Shown: piece after piece, positions 34,456 through 43,297 of the stretch
Numbering within the stretch: the first letter of the stretch is position 1
Layout of the letters: each line of letters opens with the position of its first letter
Origin: Bacteroidales bacterium UBA5433
GTDB lineage: Bacteria > Bacteroidota > Bacteroidia > Bacteroidales > UBA932
Length of the DNA stretch: 64,000 nucleotides
Direction of reading: 5' to 3'
NCBI GenBank assembly: GCA_002427525.1
Contig: DIRP01000012.1
Location: 190,428 to 254,427, forward strand
Made by a program: the position numbers and the translations under genes
The notes under the pieces: model-generated
Seen by the model: only the letters and a program-made list of their open reading frames with translations
Told to the model about the DNA's origin: nothing
Database searches by the model: none

Positions 34456-37017
34456 ATGAAACGTTTTTTTACAAGGATGCTGGCCTGTATGCTGTTGTTG
34501 GTACCTGCAATTGCCGGCGCAACGCATGCCCACGAAGCAACAACCTGGATACGCATTAATCAGGCAGGTTACCTGCCCTCAGATAGTAAAACAGCCGTCC
34601 TGATTTCCTCTGAGGAAGTATATCCGGACGGCTTTCGTGTTGTAGACAACAGGTCAGGGGATGTGGTATATTCCGGTACTGTTGCTAACGGCAAGATGAA
34701 AGAAGCCCGTGCGGAGCATTGGGGTATGGCAACGGGGTTCCGCCTGTATTTTACGGACTTGCAGCAACCGGGAGGCTACAGGATTGAGGTGGACCTTCCC
34801 GGCCAAGGCACAGTTCAATCGCCGGCTTTTCGGATTGGAACGGAAATCTGGGAAGGCACGGCTGATTTTTTGCTCCGGTATATGCGTCAGCAGCGTTGCG
34901 GGGACAATCCCTTTTTAGATACGTTATGCCACCAGAACGACGGGTATATTGTCTTGCATCCGGAACGAACGGGTGAAAAAATTGACGTACGCGGAGGCTG
35001 GCACGATGCCACCGATTACCTGCAATACCTGCCCACGAGTGCCAACGCTACGTTTCAAATGTTGTTTGCTTATACACAGACAGAAGACAAATCTGTGTTC
35101 CATGATAAGTACGATGCTTCCGGACGTCCCGGAGCCAACGGCATTCCGGATATTCTGGACGAGGCGCGCTGGGGGTTGGAATGGCTGCTAAAGATGAATC
35201 CGGAAGAGAGGGTGATGTTTAACCAGATAGCCGATGACAGGGACCACGTGGGATTTCGGCTCCCCGTGGGGGACAAGGCCGATTACGGCTGGGGACCGGA
35301 CGGTGGCCGGCCTGTTTATTTTATTTCGGGAAGGCCTCAGGGCCTGGGCAACTACCTGAACAGGACCACAGGCGTTGCTTCTTCTGCAGGAAAATTTGCC
35401 TCGGCTTTTGCCATGGGGGCCGAGGTATTTAAAGAACGGGACCCTGAATTTGCTGCCCGCCTGGCTTCCAAGGCGTTACCGGCGTATGAGTTTGCAGAAG
35501 AATTCCCGGGAAATACCCAAACGTGTTGCGTGACGTCACCTTATTTTTACGAAGAAGACAATTACGTGGACGACGTAGAATTGGCAGCAGCCGTCTTTTA
35601 CCACCTGGGACAAGGGGAGGAGTGGCTGGAAAAGGCCGATTACTGGGGGCGGCTGGAAGAAGTGACGCCCTGGATGGAATTGAACCGTGCCCGGCATTAC
35701 CAGTATTATCCGTTTATAAACCTGGGGCATTACTACCTGGCGTTGTCGGAGACTCCTGTCGCGGAAAAATATACGGAATTCATGCGTAAAGGGTTGGAGC
35801 ATATAAGAAAACGAGCAGAAGACTGTGTATTTTTCAACGGGGTGCCGCTTGTCTGGTGTTCCAACAACCTGCTGACAGCAGCCATCACCCAGGCCGATTT
35901 GTATTACCGGCTTACCGGAGATACCACGTACCGGGAAATGGAAGCCTCGCTGCGGGATTGGCTTTTTGGCTGCAACCCGTGGGGCACATCTATGGTGATT
36001 GATTTTCCACAGGGAGGGAGCTACCCCCTGCAACACCATACCTCGTATTTGATGGTATTGGGAAAAAGCTCCCCGGGAGGACTGATTGACGGCCCGCAAT
36101 GGAAAGAGCGTCTGGAAGAACACAGGCACTACATAGCACTGGCAGATGTTGCGGAATCGTATGCGGATTTTAATAAAGGGGTGGCTTTGTACCACGACGG
36201 GGAATGGGATTATGCAACGAATGAGCCCACGATGGATGGTACGGCAGCCCTTACGTATTATATGGCCGGAAGGGAAGTGGAAGGCAGAAAACAGGCGGCC
36301 CGGTTGCAGGCAGAAAATTTGCAGCCGCGTGTGGAGCGGGATGCCCGCGGTGCCATTGTGAAAATGGATCCGTTGGAAAAGAAGGTGTACCTTGTGTTTA
36401 CGGCAGACGAACTTTTTGAGGGAGGTCGCAAGGTGCTTACAACATTGAAAAAACACAACATCAAAGCTTCTTTCTTTTTAACAGGCAATTGCCTTAGGGA
36501 CAAGAAATGGAAAGGACTGGTACGGGACATTGTGAAAGCAGGACATTTTATGGGGCCCCACGGTGACAAACACCTGCTGTATGCTCCGTGGGGAAAAGAT
36601 GTGGAGCAATCTCTGGTATCTGTGGACAGTTTGCAGCGGGATATAGAAGATAACATGAAAGCATTGTCCGGGGCAGGCGTTGCACTTTCTTCCGTTCGTT
36701 GGTTTATGCCTTCGTACGAGCATTACAATACAGAAACGGTACGTGTGGCGGCGGCCCTGGGGATGGAAGTGGTTACACCTACACCGGGCATTCTTACGCG
36801 TGCCGATTACACCACGCCCGACATGACTTCCTACAGGAGTTCGGAAGAGCTGGTAGAGCAGTTGCTTGCTTTTGAAGAAAAGAACGGATTGCACGGAGCG
36901 CTGGTGCTGATCCATCCGGGAACGGAAGACAGCCGGACGGACAAATTGTATAACAGGTTGGATGAGGTACTTGAGCATTTGAAACGCAAAGGGTATCAAT
37001 TTGACCGGTTGCCCTGA
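34456..37017 (+). CDS. GH9 endoglucanase fused to divergent CE4-like deacetylase domain
   Basis: 853 residues: signal peptide (about 1-22), a CelD_N immunoglobulin-like domain (about 27-110, RINQAGYLPSDSK), the GH9 (alpha/alpha)6 barrel (about 130-605) and a NodB/CE4-like domain (about 630-853). GH9 active-site parts are GGWHDATDYLQY (two catalytic Asp) and the acid Glu in ATNEPTMDGTAAL, with HHTSY in the conserved His block. In the CE4 part, motif 1 is TADE instead of TFDD and motif 2 is HGDKH instead of H[ST]xxH, so metal binding may persist but deacetylase activity is uncertain. Cleaves beta-1,4-glucans by family; no SusC/SusD genes are adjacent. TATCTTTG at 34424-34431 is its probable -7 box. 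Confidence 0.9.
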   Translation: MKRFFTRMLACMLLLVPAIAGATHAHEATTWIRINQAGYLPSDSKTAVLISSEEVYPDGFRVVDNRSGDVVYSGTVANGKMKEARAEHWGMATGFRLYFTDLQQPGGYRIEVDLPGQGTVQSPAFRIGTEIWEGTADFLLRYMRQQRCGDNPFLDTLCHQNDGYIVLHPERTGEKIDVRGGWHDATDYLQYLPTSANATFQMLFAYTQTEDKSVFHDKYDASGRPGANGIPDILDEARWGLEWLLKMNPEERVMFNQIADDRDHVGFRLPVGDKADYGWGPDGGRPVYFISGRPQGLGNYLNRTTGVASSAGKFASAFAMGAEVFKERDPEFAARLASKALPAYEFAEEFPGNTQTCCVTSPYFYEEDNYVDDVELAAAVFYHLGQGEEWLEKADYWGRLEEVTPWMELNRARHYQYYPFINLGHYYLALSETPVAEKYTEFMRKGLEHIRKRAEDCVFFNGVPLVWCSNNLLTAAITQADLYYRLTGDTTYREMEASLRDWLFGCNPWGTSMVIDFPQGGSYPLQHHTSYLMVLGKSSPGGLIDGPQWKERLEEHRHYIALADVAESYADFNKGVALYHDGEWDYATNEPTMDGTAALTYYMAGREVEGRKQAARLQAENLQPRVERDARGAIVKMDPLEKKVYLVFTADELFEGGRKVLTTLKKHNIKASFFLTGNCLRDKKWKGLVRDIVKAGHFMGPHGDKHLLYAPWGKDVEQSLVSVDSLQRDIEDNMKALSGAGVALSSVRWFMPSYEHYNTETVRVAAALGMEVVTPTPGILTRADYTTPDMTSYRSSEELVEQLLAFEEKNGLHGALVLIHPGTEDSRTDKLYNRLDEVLEHLKRKGYQFDRLP

Positions 37018-37071
37018 CCTGTAGTACACGGCTTTTTTTATATCTTTGCGCCGTCTTTTAAAGCCGTTATT

Positions 37072-37929
37072 ATGTACAGTATATTGAAAAAACGTTTTCT
37101 TGCACCCGACATCTGTCAGATGGAGGTGTTGGCTCCGCGGATTGCCTCTTCTGCACAACCCGGACAATTTCTTATTGTGCGGGTGGATGATATGGGGGAA
37201 CGGGTTCCTCTTACCATTTGCGATTATGACTCTGTTACAGGGTCTGTAACTATTGTGACGCAGCAGGTTGGGGCTTCTTCGCGTAAAATATGTGCTCTGG
37301 AAGAAGGAGATGCTTTTACAGATTTTGCAGGGCCGCTGGGTATGCCTTCTGATTTTATTCATGAAAAAGAAGAAGTTTTGCAGGGGAAAAAGTACCTGTT
37401 TATTGCAGGAGGGTTGGGGACGGCACCGGTGTATCCGCAGGTAAAATATTTGCACAAGAAGGGAGCTCATGTGGAAGTCATCATAGGAGCAAAAACCCGT
37501 AATCTGGTTATCATGGAAGAAGAAATGAGGCAGGTGGCCCGGGAAGTCTATGTTTGTACAGACGATGGTTCCTATGGGTTTAAAGGATTGGTTACCGCTA
37601 AATTGAAAGAATTGATGGACAGTGGTCATACGTATGACCAGGCTGTTGCGATTGGCCCCATGATTATGATGAAATTTGTTACGCTTACGGCCAAAGAGTA
37701 CAACCTGCCCCTCACCGTCAGCCTGAACACGCTGATGGTGGACGGAACGGGTATGTGCGGGGCCTGCCGGGTTACGGTGGGCGGGCAAACAAAATTTGCT
37801 TGTGTGGACGGGCCTGAATTTGATGCGTACCAGGTTGATTTTGACGAGGCCATGCGCCGTCAGGGCATGTACAAGCCACAAGAACAAGAAGCGGATCATA
37901 AATGTAATATTGGATTGAGAAATGGTTAA
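37072..37929 (+). CDS. nfnA: NADH-dependent ferredoxin:NADP+ oxidoreductase small subunit (NfnA/SudB-like)
   Basis: FAD/NAD-binding protein of about 285 residues. Fold order: FAD barrel (about 1-95), NAD-binding part (GGLGTAPVYPQVKYL), and a C-terminal [2Fe-2S] site with Cys residues in GMCGACRVTVGG and KFACVDGPEFDAY. This is the small subunit of electron-bifurcating NfnAB or of the related SudAB. The large subunit follows and overlaps by 8 bp. TATCTTTG at 37041-37048 is a likely -7 box. In anaerobes the complex moves electrons among NADH, ferredoxin and NADPH; which direction dominates here cannot be told. Confidence 0.9.
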   Translation: MYSILKKRFLAPDICQMEVLAPRIASSAQPGQFLIVRVDDMGERVPLTICDYDSVTGSVTIVTQQVGASSRKICALEEGDAFTDFAGPLGMPSDFIHEKEEVLQGKKYLFIAGGLGTAPVYPQVKYLHKKGAHVEVIIGAKTRNLVIMEEEMRQVAREVYVCTDDGSYGFKGLVTAKLKELMDSGHTYDQAVAIGPMIMMKFVTLTAKEYNLPLTVSLNTLMVDGTGMCGACRVTVGGQTKFACVDGPEFDAYQVDFDEAMRRQGMYKPQEQEADHKCNIGLRNG

Positions 37930-39301
37930 GGCAAACAGAGTTCCCGTACGGGGACAGGATCCTGCAGAAAGGGTTACAAATTTTAACGAGGTAAGTTACG
38001 GTTATAACAGCAGCGAAGCCGTTTTGGAAGCTTCCCGCTGCATTCAGTGCAAGAACCCCCGGTGTGTGGCCGGGTGTCCGGTAAGTATTCAGATTCCCAC
38101 GTTTATCAAAGCTATTCTGGATGGGAATATGGCGCAAGCAGCTACCATCATTGCTGCCGACTCGTCGTTACCGGCCATCTGCGGACGTGTGTGTCCTCAG
38201 GAAGTGCAGTGTGAAGGAGCGTGCATTCTGGGTATCAAGCACCAACCGATATCCATAGGAAAATTGGAACGTTATGTAGCAGACTGGGCCAAAGAGAATC
38301 AATTCTCTACGGCTGTTAAACCCAAACCCAATGGAAAAAAAGTAGCTATTATTGGGTCGGGGCCGGCAGGATTGGCTTGCGCTACCGATTTGGCACGGGC
38401 AGGTTGTGAAGTGACTATTTTTGAAGCGTTGCACAAACCGGGAGGCGTACTGGTATATGGTATTCCTGAATTCAGATTGCCTAAGGAAGCGGTGGTAGAA
38501 TATGAAATTGGGCAATTGCAGAAAATGGGGGTGAAGATTGAATGCAACGTAGTGGTGGGCCGTACCGTTACCATTGACCAATTGTTTGAAAAAGAAGGTT
38601 TTCATGCTGTTTTTATTGGGACAGGTGCCGGGCTGCCCAAATTCCTGAACATTCCGGGTGAAAATTTTAACGGAGTAGTCTCGGCCAACGAATTTCTCAC
38701 ACGAAGCAACCTGATGGCAGCGTACTCACCGGATTCCGACACGCCCATTTATGTAGGGCGGCGGGTAACGGTGGTAGGGGGAGGCAATGTAGCCATGGAT
38801 GCGGCACGTACCGCGTTGCGGCTGGGTGCAGAGGTAACTGTAGTATACAGACGTACAGAAAAAGAAATGCCGGCCCGGATAGAAGAAGTACACCACGCCA
38901 AAGAAGAAGGGGTTGTATTTCAGTTGCTGAGCAATCCCGTTGCGGTTTTGGGAAACGAAAAAGGCTGGGTAACCGGATTGAAATGCGTGCGCATGGAATT
39001 GGGAGAACCCGACGAAAGCGGAAGACGCAGGCCTGTGGAAGTGGCCGGGTCTGCATTTGATATTCCCTGCGATGTAGCCATAATAGCCCTGGGAACCAAT
39101 TCCAATCCGCTCCTTGGCAGAACAACGCCCGGACTGGAAATGAACCGGCATAACGGGGTAGTGGCAGATGAAAACGGCCTTACTTCCCGGCCCGGTGTAT
39201 TTGCCGGCGGAGACGTAGTAACGGGAGCAGCCACTGTAATCCTGGCCATGGGGGCAGGGCGGAAGGCTGCTAAGTCTATCCTTGAATTTCTAAAAATCTG
39301 A
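37922..39301 (+). CDS. nfnB: NADPH-dependent ferredoxin oxidoreductase large subunit (NfnB/GltD-like)
   Basis: 459 residues. N-terminal [4Fe-4S] Cys sets occur in RCIQCKNPRCVAGCP and ICGRVCPQEVQCEGACI. FAD-binding GSGPAGLACATDLARAG (about residue 142) and NADPH-binding VVGGGNVAMDAARTALRLG (about residue 283) follow. The gene is often called gltA/gltD by homology to the glutamate synthase small subunit, but there is no large glutamate synthase gene here and the partner in front is NfnA, so the NfnB reading is better supported. hisS follows at 37 bp. Confidence 0.9.
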   Translation: MVKANRVPVRGQDPAERVTNFNEVSYGYNSSEAVLEASRCIQCKNPRCVAGCPVSIQIPTFIKAILDGNMAQAATIIAADSSLPAICGRVCPQEVQCEGACILGIKHQPISIGKLERYVADWAKENQFSTAVKPKPNGKKVAIIGSGPAGLACATDLARAGCEVTIFEALHKPGGVLVYGIPEFRLPKEAVVEYEIGQLQKMGVKIECNVVVGRTVTIDQLFEKEGFHAVFIGTGAGLPKFLNIPGENFNGVVSANEFLTRSNLMAAYSPDSDTPIYVGRRVTVVGGGNVAMDAARTALRLGAEVTVVYRRTEKEMPARIEEVHHAKEEGVVFQLLSNPVAVLGNEKGWVTGLKCVRMELGEPDESGRRRPVEVAGSAFDIPCDVAIIALGTNSNPLLGRTTPGLEMNRHNGVVADENGLTSRPGVFAGGDVVTGAATVILAMGAGRKAAKSILEFLKI

Positions 39302-39338
39302 AATTTATTGTAAATTTGTAGGAACTAATCCTAATACC

Positions 39339-40724
39339 ATGGCACAGAAACCATCCATTCCCAAAGGGACGCGGGATTTTACTCCTGTTGAAGCGTCCCG
39401 GAGGAACTATATTTTTGACACCATCCGGAATGTTTTCAAAAAATTTGGGTACGCCCCCATTGAAACGCCGGCTATGGAAAATTTATCCACTTTGTTGGGG
39501 AAATATGGCGAGGAAGGCGATCGCCTGTTGTTCAAAATTTTAAATTCAGGGGATAGTTTTGCTCCGCTGGCCGGAAAAGTACCGGACGATCCTGCTTTGA
39601 TTGACTCCAATGCGTTGTCTTTGCAGGTGTGTGAAAAAGGGTTGCGTTACGATTTGACAGTTCCTTTTGCTCGGTTTGTAGTCCAGAATCAAAACGAGCT
39701 TACTTTTCCTTTCAAAAGGTACCAGATTCAGCCGGTTTGGAGGGCCGACAGGCCGCAAAAAGGACGTTACAGGGAATTTTACCAGTGTGATGCCGACGTG
39801 ATTGGTTCTGAGTCGCTGTTTAATGAATTGGAAATGGTACAGCTCGTTGATGCTGTATTCAACAGCCTGGATATGCGGATACTCGTCCGCATAAACAACA
39901 GGAAGGTCCTGGCCGGTATTGCACAGGTTATGGGGTATCCGGACCGGTTGGTAGATATCACGGTGGCCATGGATAAATTTGATAAGACAGGGCTGGAAGG
40001 TGTAAGGGAAGAATTGATGGAAAAAGGCATAACACCGGAAGGTCTGGCCAGACTGGAACCCTTGTTGCTTTTTAAAGGAATCAATACATCCAAGATAGCA
40101 TTTCTTAGGAAATTGTTTGAAGATGAGAAATCAGAAATCGGTATGCAGGGGACGGAAGAGCTGACCTGGTTATTTAATAAAATTGAAGAAACAGGCGTGG
40201 ATCAGGAAGTGGAACTTGACCTGACACTGGCACGCGGACTTGATTATTATACAGGAGCCATTTTTGAAGTAAAGGCACTGGACTATACTATTGGCAGTGT
40301 TTGCGGAGGTGGAAGGTACGACGACCTTACCGGTGTGTTTGGTTTGAAAAACATGTCGGGGGTAGGTATCTCTTTTGGTGCTGAAAGGATTTACGATGTG
40401 TTGCTGTGTCTGGACAAATTTCCCGAAAATATTCTGGACGCACCCGATATGGTATTCTTCAATATGGGCGATAAGGAAGCGGTAGCAGCGCTGGGGTATA
40501 TAAAACAATTGCGAAATGCAGGCATATCCTGTGAATTGTACCCGCAGGCCGTTAAAATGAAAAAGCAATTTGATTATGCCACACGCCGTGGAACAGCCCG
40601 GGTAGTTATCATTGGCGCAGAGGAATTGGAAAACGGACAGGTTACTACTAAAAACTTAATAACAGGCGAGCAGCAAACGTTTGAAGGGAAAAGATTTTTA
40701 AGGAAGTTTGGCGGAATGATATAA
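39339..40724 (+). CDS. hisS: Histidine--tRNA ligase
   Basis: Class II synthetase of 461 residues. Motif 2 is in the RYQIQPVWRADRPQKGRYREFYQCDAD segment (FRADRPQ-like), the HisA motif is LARGLDYYTGAIFEV and HisB is GGGRYDDL. The C-terminal anticodon domain starts near residue 360. Slightly longer than the E. coli enzyme. A TAAATTTG box at 39311-39318 may serve as its own -7 element. The initiator tRNA gene follows 25 bp downstream with its own promoter that begins inside the 3' end of hisS. Confidence 0.97.
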   Translation: MAQKPSIPKGTRDFTPVEASRRNYIFDTIRNVFKKFGYAPIETPAMENLSTLLGKYGEEGDRLLFKILNSGDSFAPLAGKVPDDPALIDSNALSLQVCEKGLRYDLTVPFARFVVQNQNELTFPFKRYQIQPVWRADRPQKGRYREFYQCDADVIGSESLFNELEMVQLVDAVFNSLDMRILVRINNRKVLAGIAQVMGYPDRLVDITVAMDKFDKTGLEGVREELMEKGITPEGLARLEPLLLFKGINTSKIAFLRKLFEDEKSEIGMQGTEELTWLFNKIEETGVDQEVELDLTLARGLDYYTGAIFEVKALDYTIGSVCGGGRYDDLTGVFGLKNMSGVGISFGAERIYDVLLCLDKFPENILDAPDMVFFNMGDKEAVAALGYIKQLRNAGISCELYPQAVKMKKQFDYATRRGTARVVIIGAEELENGQVTTKNLITGEQQTFEGKRFLRKFGGMI

Positions 40725-40739
40725 AAATTGTATATTTGC
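40708..40739 (+). promoter_or_regulatory. Bacteroidales promoter for the initiator tRNA
   Basis: TTTG (40708-40711), 20-bp spacer, TATATTTG (40732-40739). Start point expected near 40745, five bases before the tRNA. The -33 box is within the last codons of hisS. Confidence 0.72.
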
Positions 40740-40749
40740 GTTTCTTGAT

Positions 40750-40822
<73 letters not shown>

Positions 40823-40825
40823 CTG

Positions 40826-40859
40826 AAAGAGGACGGTTAAACAGACCGTCCTCTTTTTT
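40826..40859. terminator. Bidirectional intrinsic terminator after tRNA-fMet
   Basis: A perfect 12-bp stem (40826-40837 with 40845-40856, core GAGGACGGT / ACCGTCCTC) with a 7-nt loop. A T run (40854-40859) follows on the plus strand, ending the tRNA transcript. It also sits at the 3' end of the leftward MinD-like gene, whose stop is at 40858-40860. Confidence 0.85.
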
Positions 40860-41754
40860 ATTCTTCGTTTACAAGGCGTTCAAATATTTCTTTAATCAGG
40901 GGAGAAGCAGGTGCGTCGGGGGCCCATTCGGTGATACTTTTGCATTGAACCATGGCGTGGACTATTTGCGGATCAAAAGGTATCATACCAAGTACAGGTA
41001 TCTGCTCCTTGTTGCACCATTCTTGTATTTCTTCTGCCAATTGGTCGTTTAGGTCGTATTTGTTGATTACCACATATCGTTTTACCTGAAACTTTTCTAC
41101 AAGTTCCATAATGCGCACCAAATCATGCAATCCGCTACCTGTAGGCTCTGTGACTACCAGCACTTTGTCTGCTCCGGTAAGCGAAGCTATGGCCGAGCAG
41201 CCCGTACCCGGAGGGCCGTCAATGAGTATGAGATCTGTGGCTGCTTCTTCTGCCGTTTCTCTGGCCAGTTCCCTGACTTTGCTAACCAATTTGCCCGAGT
41301 TTTCTTCTCCCGGGGAAAGGCGGGCGTGGACCATTTTTCCATTTCTGTAATTGCCAACAAACCAGCGGCTGTTGTCTTCCGGTACCATAGTGATGGCCTG
41401 CTCGGGACATACGCGTGAACAAAGCCGGCAGCCGTCGCAGTTTAAGTAGTCAATGGTAATCTTTCCTTTGGGAAAATCTTTCTGTATTTTCCTTTCAATA
41501 GCATCAAACCGGCAATATGTCATACACAGACCGCAATGTGTACACGTGTTGTAGCTGATGACAGCTTTGTGTCCGGAAACAAAAGCGCCTTCTTTGTAAT
41601 TATCGGGGTGCAATACCAGGTACAAATTAGCGGCATCTACATCGCAGTCTGCAATTACCGGGTTGTGGGCCAAGGTGGCAAAGGCGGCCACCAAAGAAGT
41701 TTTTCCCGTACCTCCCTTGCCACTTAAAACAGAGATTTGGTTTACTTTTCGCAT
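40858..41754 (-). CDS. MinD/NifH-type ATPase with inserted two-cluster ferredoxin domain (copy 1)
   Basis: 298 residues. Deviant Walker A at the N-terminus (SGKGGTGKTSLVAAFA); a ferredoxin domain (about 65-115) with two CxxCxxCxxxC sets, CTHCGLCMTYC and CDGCRLCSRVC; then Walker B-like DLILIDGPPGTGC. P-loop ATPases of this type with embedded ferredoxin occur in anaerobes in cassettes with NifX-like and DUF134 proteins, where they probably assemble or move metal clusters. Last gene of the five-gene leftward cluster; overlaps copy 2 by 13 bp. The two copies are clearly related but not close, so this is an old duplication. Confidence 0.85.
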   Translation of the reverse strand: MRKVNQISVLSGKGGTGKTSLVAAFATLAHNPVIADCDVDAANLYLVLHPDNYKEGAFVSGHKAVISYNTCTHCGLCMTYCRFDAIERKIQKDFPKGKITIDYLNCDGCRLCSRVCPEQAITMVPEDNSRWFVGNYRNGKMVHARLSPGEENSGKLVSKVRELARETAEEAATDLILIDGPPGTGCSAIASLTGADKVLVVTEPTGSGLHDLVRIMELVEKFQVKRYVVINKYDLNDQLAEEIQEWCNKEQIPVLGMIPFDPQIVHAMVQCKSITEWAPDAPASPLIKEIFERLVNEE

Positions 41755-42599
41755 AATGTTTCTATTTTTTGGAGCAAATGCAGAAACTTCTTTTTATAGG
41801 ACGCATCTTCTGCTGCCAGCAACCGGCTTTGTGAGTAGGTACGAGCAATTTCCTTGTCAAAAGGTATGCGCATAAGCAACGGGATGTTTTTTTCTTCCAG
41901 CCATGCATACACGTTATTGTCTCCCAATCCGTCACGGTTAACTACTACGCCAAATGGTTTTTCCAGCTGCTCTAATGTTTCAACAGAAAGGGCCAGGTCG
42001 TTAAGTCCGAAAGGAGTAGGCTCGGTAACAAGTACAACAAAATCTGCCGGTGCTACGGTGGCAATGAACGGGCAGGATATGCCGGGAGGGGCATCCAGCA
42101 GCAGTAAAGAGGGGTCTCCTGCTTCTGCCAAAGCTGCCTTTATAACGGGTACGGATGAATATACCCCCACATCTGCTCTGGCTTCTGTAAGAACGGTATT
42201 ACTTCCCATAACAGAAGTGGTAACCGTACCCAGCCGGCGTTCTTTTTCAGATATGGCACCAGCCTGACATGCAACAAGACAGGCACCGCAGTCATGGCAC
42301 AGATCGTCCAACACGTAAATTTTCCGTTGCTCTTCCAGACAAATGATGGCATTGTAGATACACCAGTCCCGGCATTTTCCACAATACACACATTTTTCCG
42401 GGTCAATAACAGCCAGGTTTTGTGAAACGGTTTTCTTTCTAATGGTTTTTCCCTTCAGGAAACCGGATACATTAGGCTCTTCCGCATCACAATCTGCCAG
42501 GGTAACATGCCTTCCATCCTGTACGGCAACGTAGAATAAGTTGGTGGCAACAAACGTTTTTCCGGTCCCTCCTTTGCCACTGGCAATTGCAATTTTCAT
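41742..42599 (-). CDS. MinD/NifH-type ATPase with inserted two-cluster ferredoxin domain (copy 2)
   Basis: 285 residues. Walker A ASGKGGTGKTFVATNLF, ferredoxin Cys sets CVYCGKCRDWC and CHDCGACLVAC (about residues 70-110), then LLLDAPPGISCPFIATV. Same design as the gene after it, with which it overlaps by 13 bp; the pair could form a heterodimer, as MinD/NifH-type ATPases act as dimers across the nucleotide site. 12 bp separate it from the NifX-like gene upstream. Role in metal-cluster handling is inferred from the cassette. Confidence 0.85.
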   Translation of the reverse strand: MKIAIASGKGGTGKTFVATNLFYVAVQDGRHVTLADCDAEEPNVSGFLKGKTIRKKTVSQNLAVIDPEKCVYCGKCRDWCIYNAIICLEEQRKIYVLDDLCHDCGACLVACQAGAISEKERRLGTVTTSVMGSNTVLTEARADVGVYSSVPVIKAALAEAGDPSLLLLDAPPGISCPFIATVAPADFVVLVTEPTPFGLNDLALSVETLEQLEKPFGVVVNRDGLGDNNVYAWLEEKNIPLLMRIPFDKEIARTYSQSRLLAAEDASYKKKFLHLLQKIETLCEK

Positions 42600-42611
42600 A
42601 CTATACGGAAA

Positions 42612-42947
42612 TTAATGGTCGCACAGGTTGGCCCCTGTTTTTAATGCGTTGCTCAGGAAATTGCCAACCAGTTCTTCCGGAGTACCGCTTTCAGCACCCA
42701 CGCAAACTTGTATATTGTTTTCTTTAAACAGATTAATAGCTCGTTGTCCCATGCCTCCTGCAATGATATGGGTTACTCCTTTTTCTGCCAGCCATGCGGG
42801 AAGTAGTCCGGGTTCGTGCGGGGGAGGGGTAAGAAATGTTTGGGACTTGATGGTTTGATCTTCTACGTCAATAAGGGCAAATTCTTTGCAATGGCCAAAA
42901 TGGGCACACAGGTTCCCGTTTTCCAGGGGAATGGCAAATTTTTTCAT
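42612..42947 (-). CDS. NifX/NifB-C-type iron-molybdenum cofactor-binding protein (copy 1)
   Basis: 111 residues of the NifX fold (dinitrogenase cofactor-binding domain), with the pattern MKKFAIPLENGNLCAHFGHCKEFAL (two Cys and two His near residues 14-22) and GVTHIIAGGMGQRAINLF. It ends in CDH. Copies with the HFGHC motif are typical of the MinD-associated group. No nif structural genes are near, so this is not nitrogen fixation. Second NifX-like protein lies 10 bp upstream. Confidence 0.85.
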   Translation of the reverse strand: MKKFAIPLENGNLCAHFGHCKEFALIDVEDQTIKSQTFLTPPPHEPGLLPAWLAEKGVTHIIAGGMGQRAINLFKENNIQVCVGAESGTPEELVGNFLSNALKTGANLCDH

Positions 42948-42957
42948 AATAAACCGT

Positions 42958-43284
42958 TTAATTTTTTTGTGCAGTAAATTTTTCTATAATCTGAGCAATG
43001 GTTGTATTGGGATTGTTTAGGATTACAAGTTGGATTTTCAGGCTGTCAAAAATGGCTTTAACCTTGGAACCAAATTCGCCTGAAATTACTTTCTCAACGC
43101 CTTTTGAGGCAACCAACTGAACAGAAGCAGGGCCGGCTCCTTCAAGGGCCTCTTTGTTTGGGTTGGGAATAAATTCTGTTCCTCCGGTTTGGGTGTCGTA
43201 GATGACAAAGTACATGCAACGTCCAAAACGGCTGTCCATAGTGGCGTCGGGGGTGTTTCCTGTAGAAGTAATGGCAATTTTCAT
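42958..43284 (-). CDS. NifX/NifB-C-type iron-molybdenum cofactor-binding protein (copy 2)
   Basis: 108 residues, NifX fold (MKIAITSTGNTPDATMDSRFGRC, then GVEKVISGEFGSKV). Only one Cys (FGRCMYF) is left near the cofactor site, compared with the HFGHC of the other copy, so the two probably differ in ligand. It resembles the Desulfovibrio orange protein, a NifX-like protein that carries a Mo-Cu sulfide cluster. 13 bp from the DUF134 gene upstream. Confidence 0.83.
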   Translation of the reverse strand: MKIAITSTGNTPDATMDSRFGRCMYFVIYDTQTGGTEFIPNPNKEALEGAGPASVQLVASKGVEKVISGEFGSKVKAIFDSLKIQLVILNNPNTTIAQIIEKFTAQKN

Positions 43285-43297
43285 GGTGTCTTATAAT

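Noticed and set aside
34456..37017. Polysaccharide utilisation locus
   Set aside because: The TonB receptor upstream is of the metal type, and no SusD-like gene or second glycan enzyme is adjacent.
36478..37899. 473-codon antisense frame opposite the end of GH9 and nfnA
   Set aside because: It crosses a gene border and is antisense to two clear families; the residue composition is that of a shadow frame.
42612..43284. Nitrogen fixation locus (NifX/NifB hits)
   Set aside because: No nifHDK or nifEN genes; the MinD/DUF134 context points to the orange-protein type cassette.
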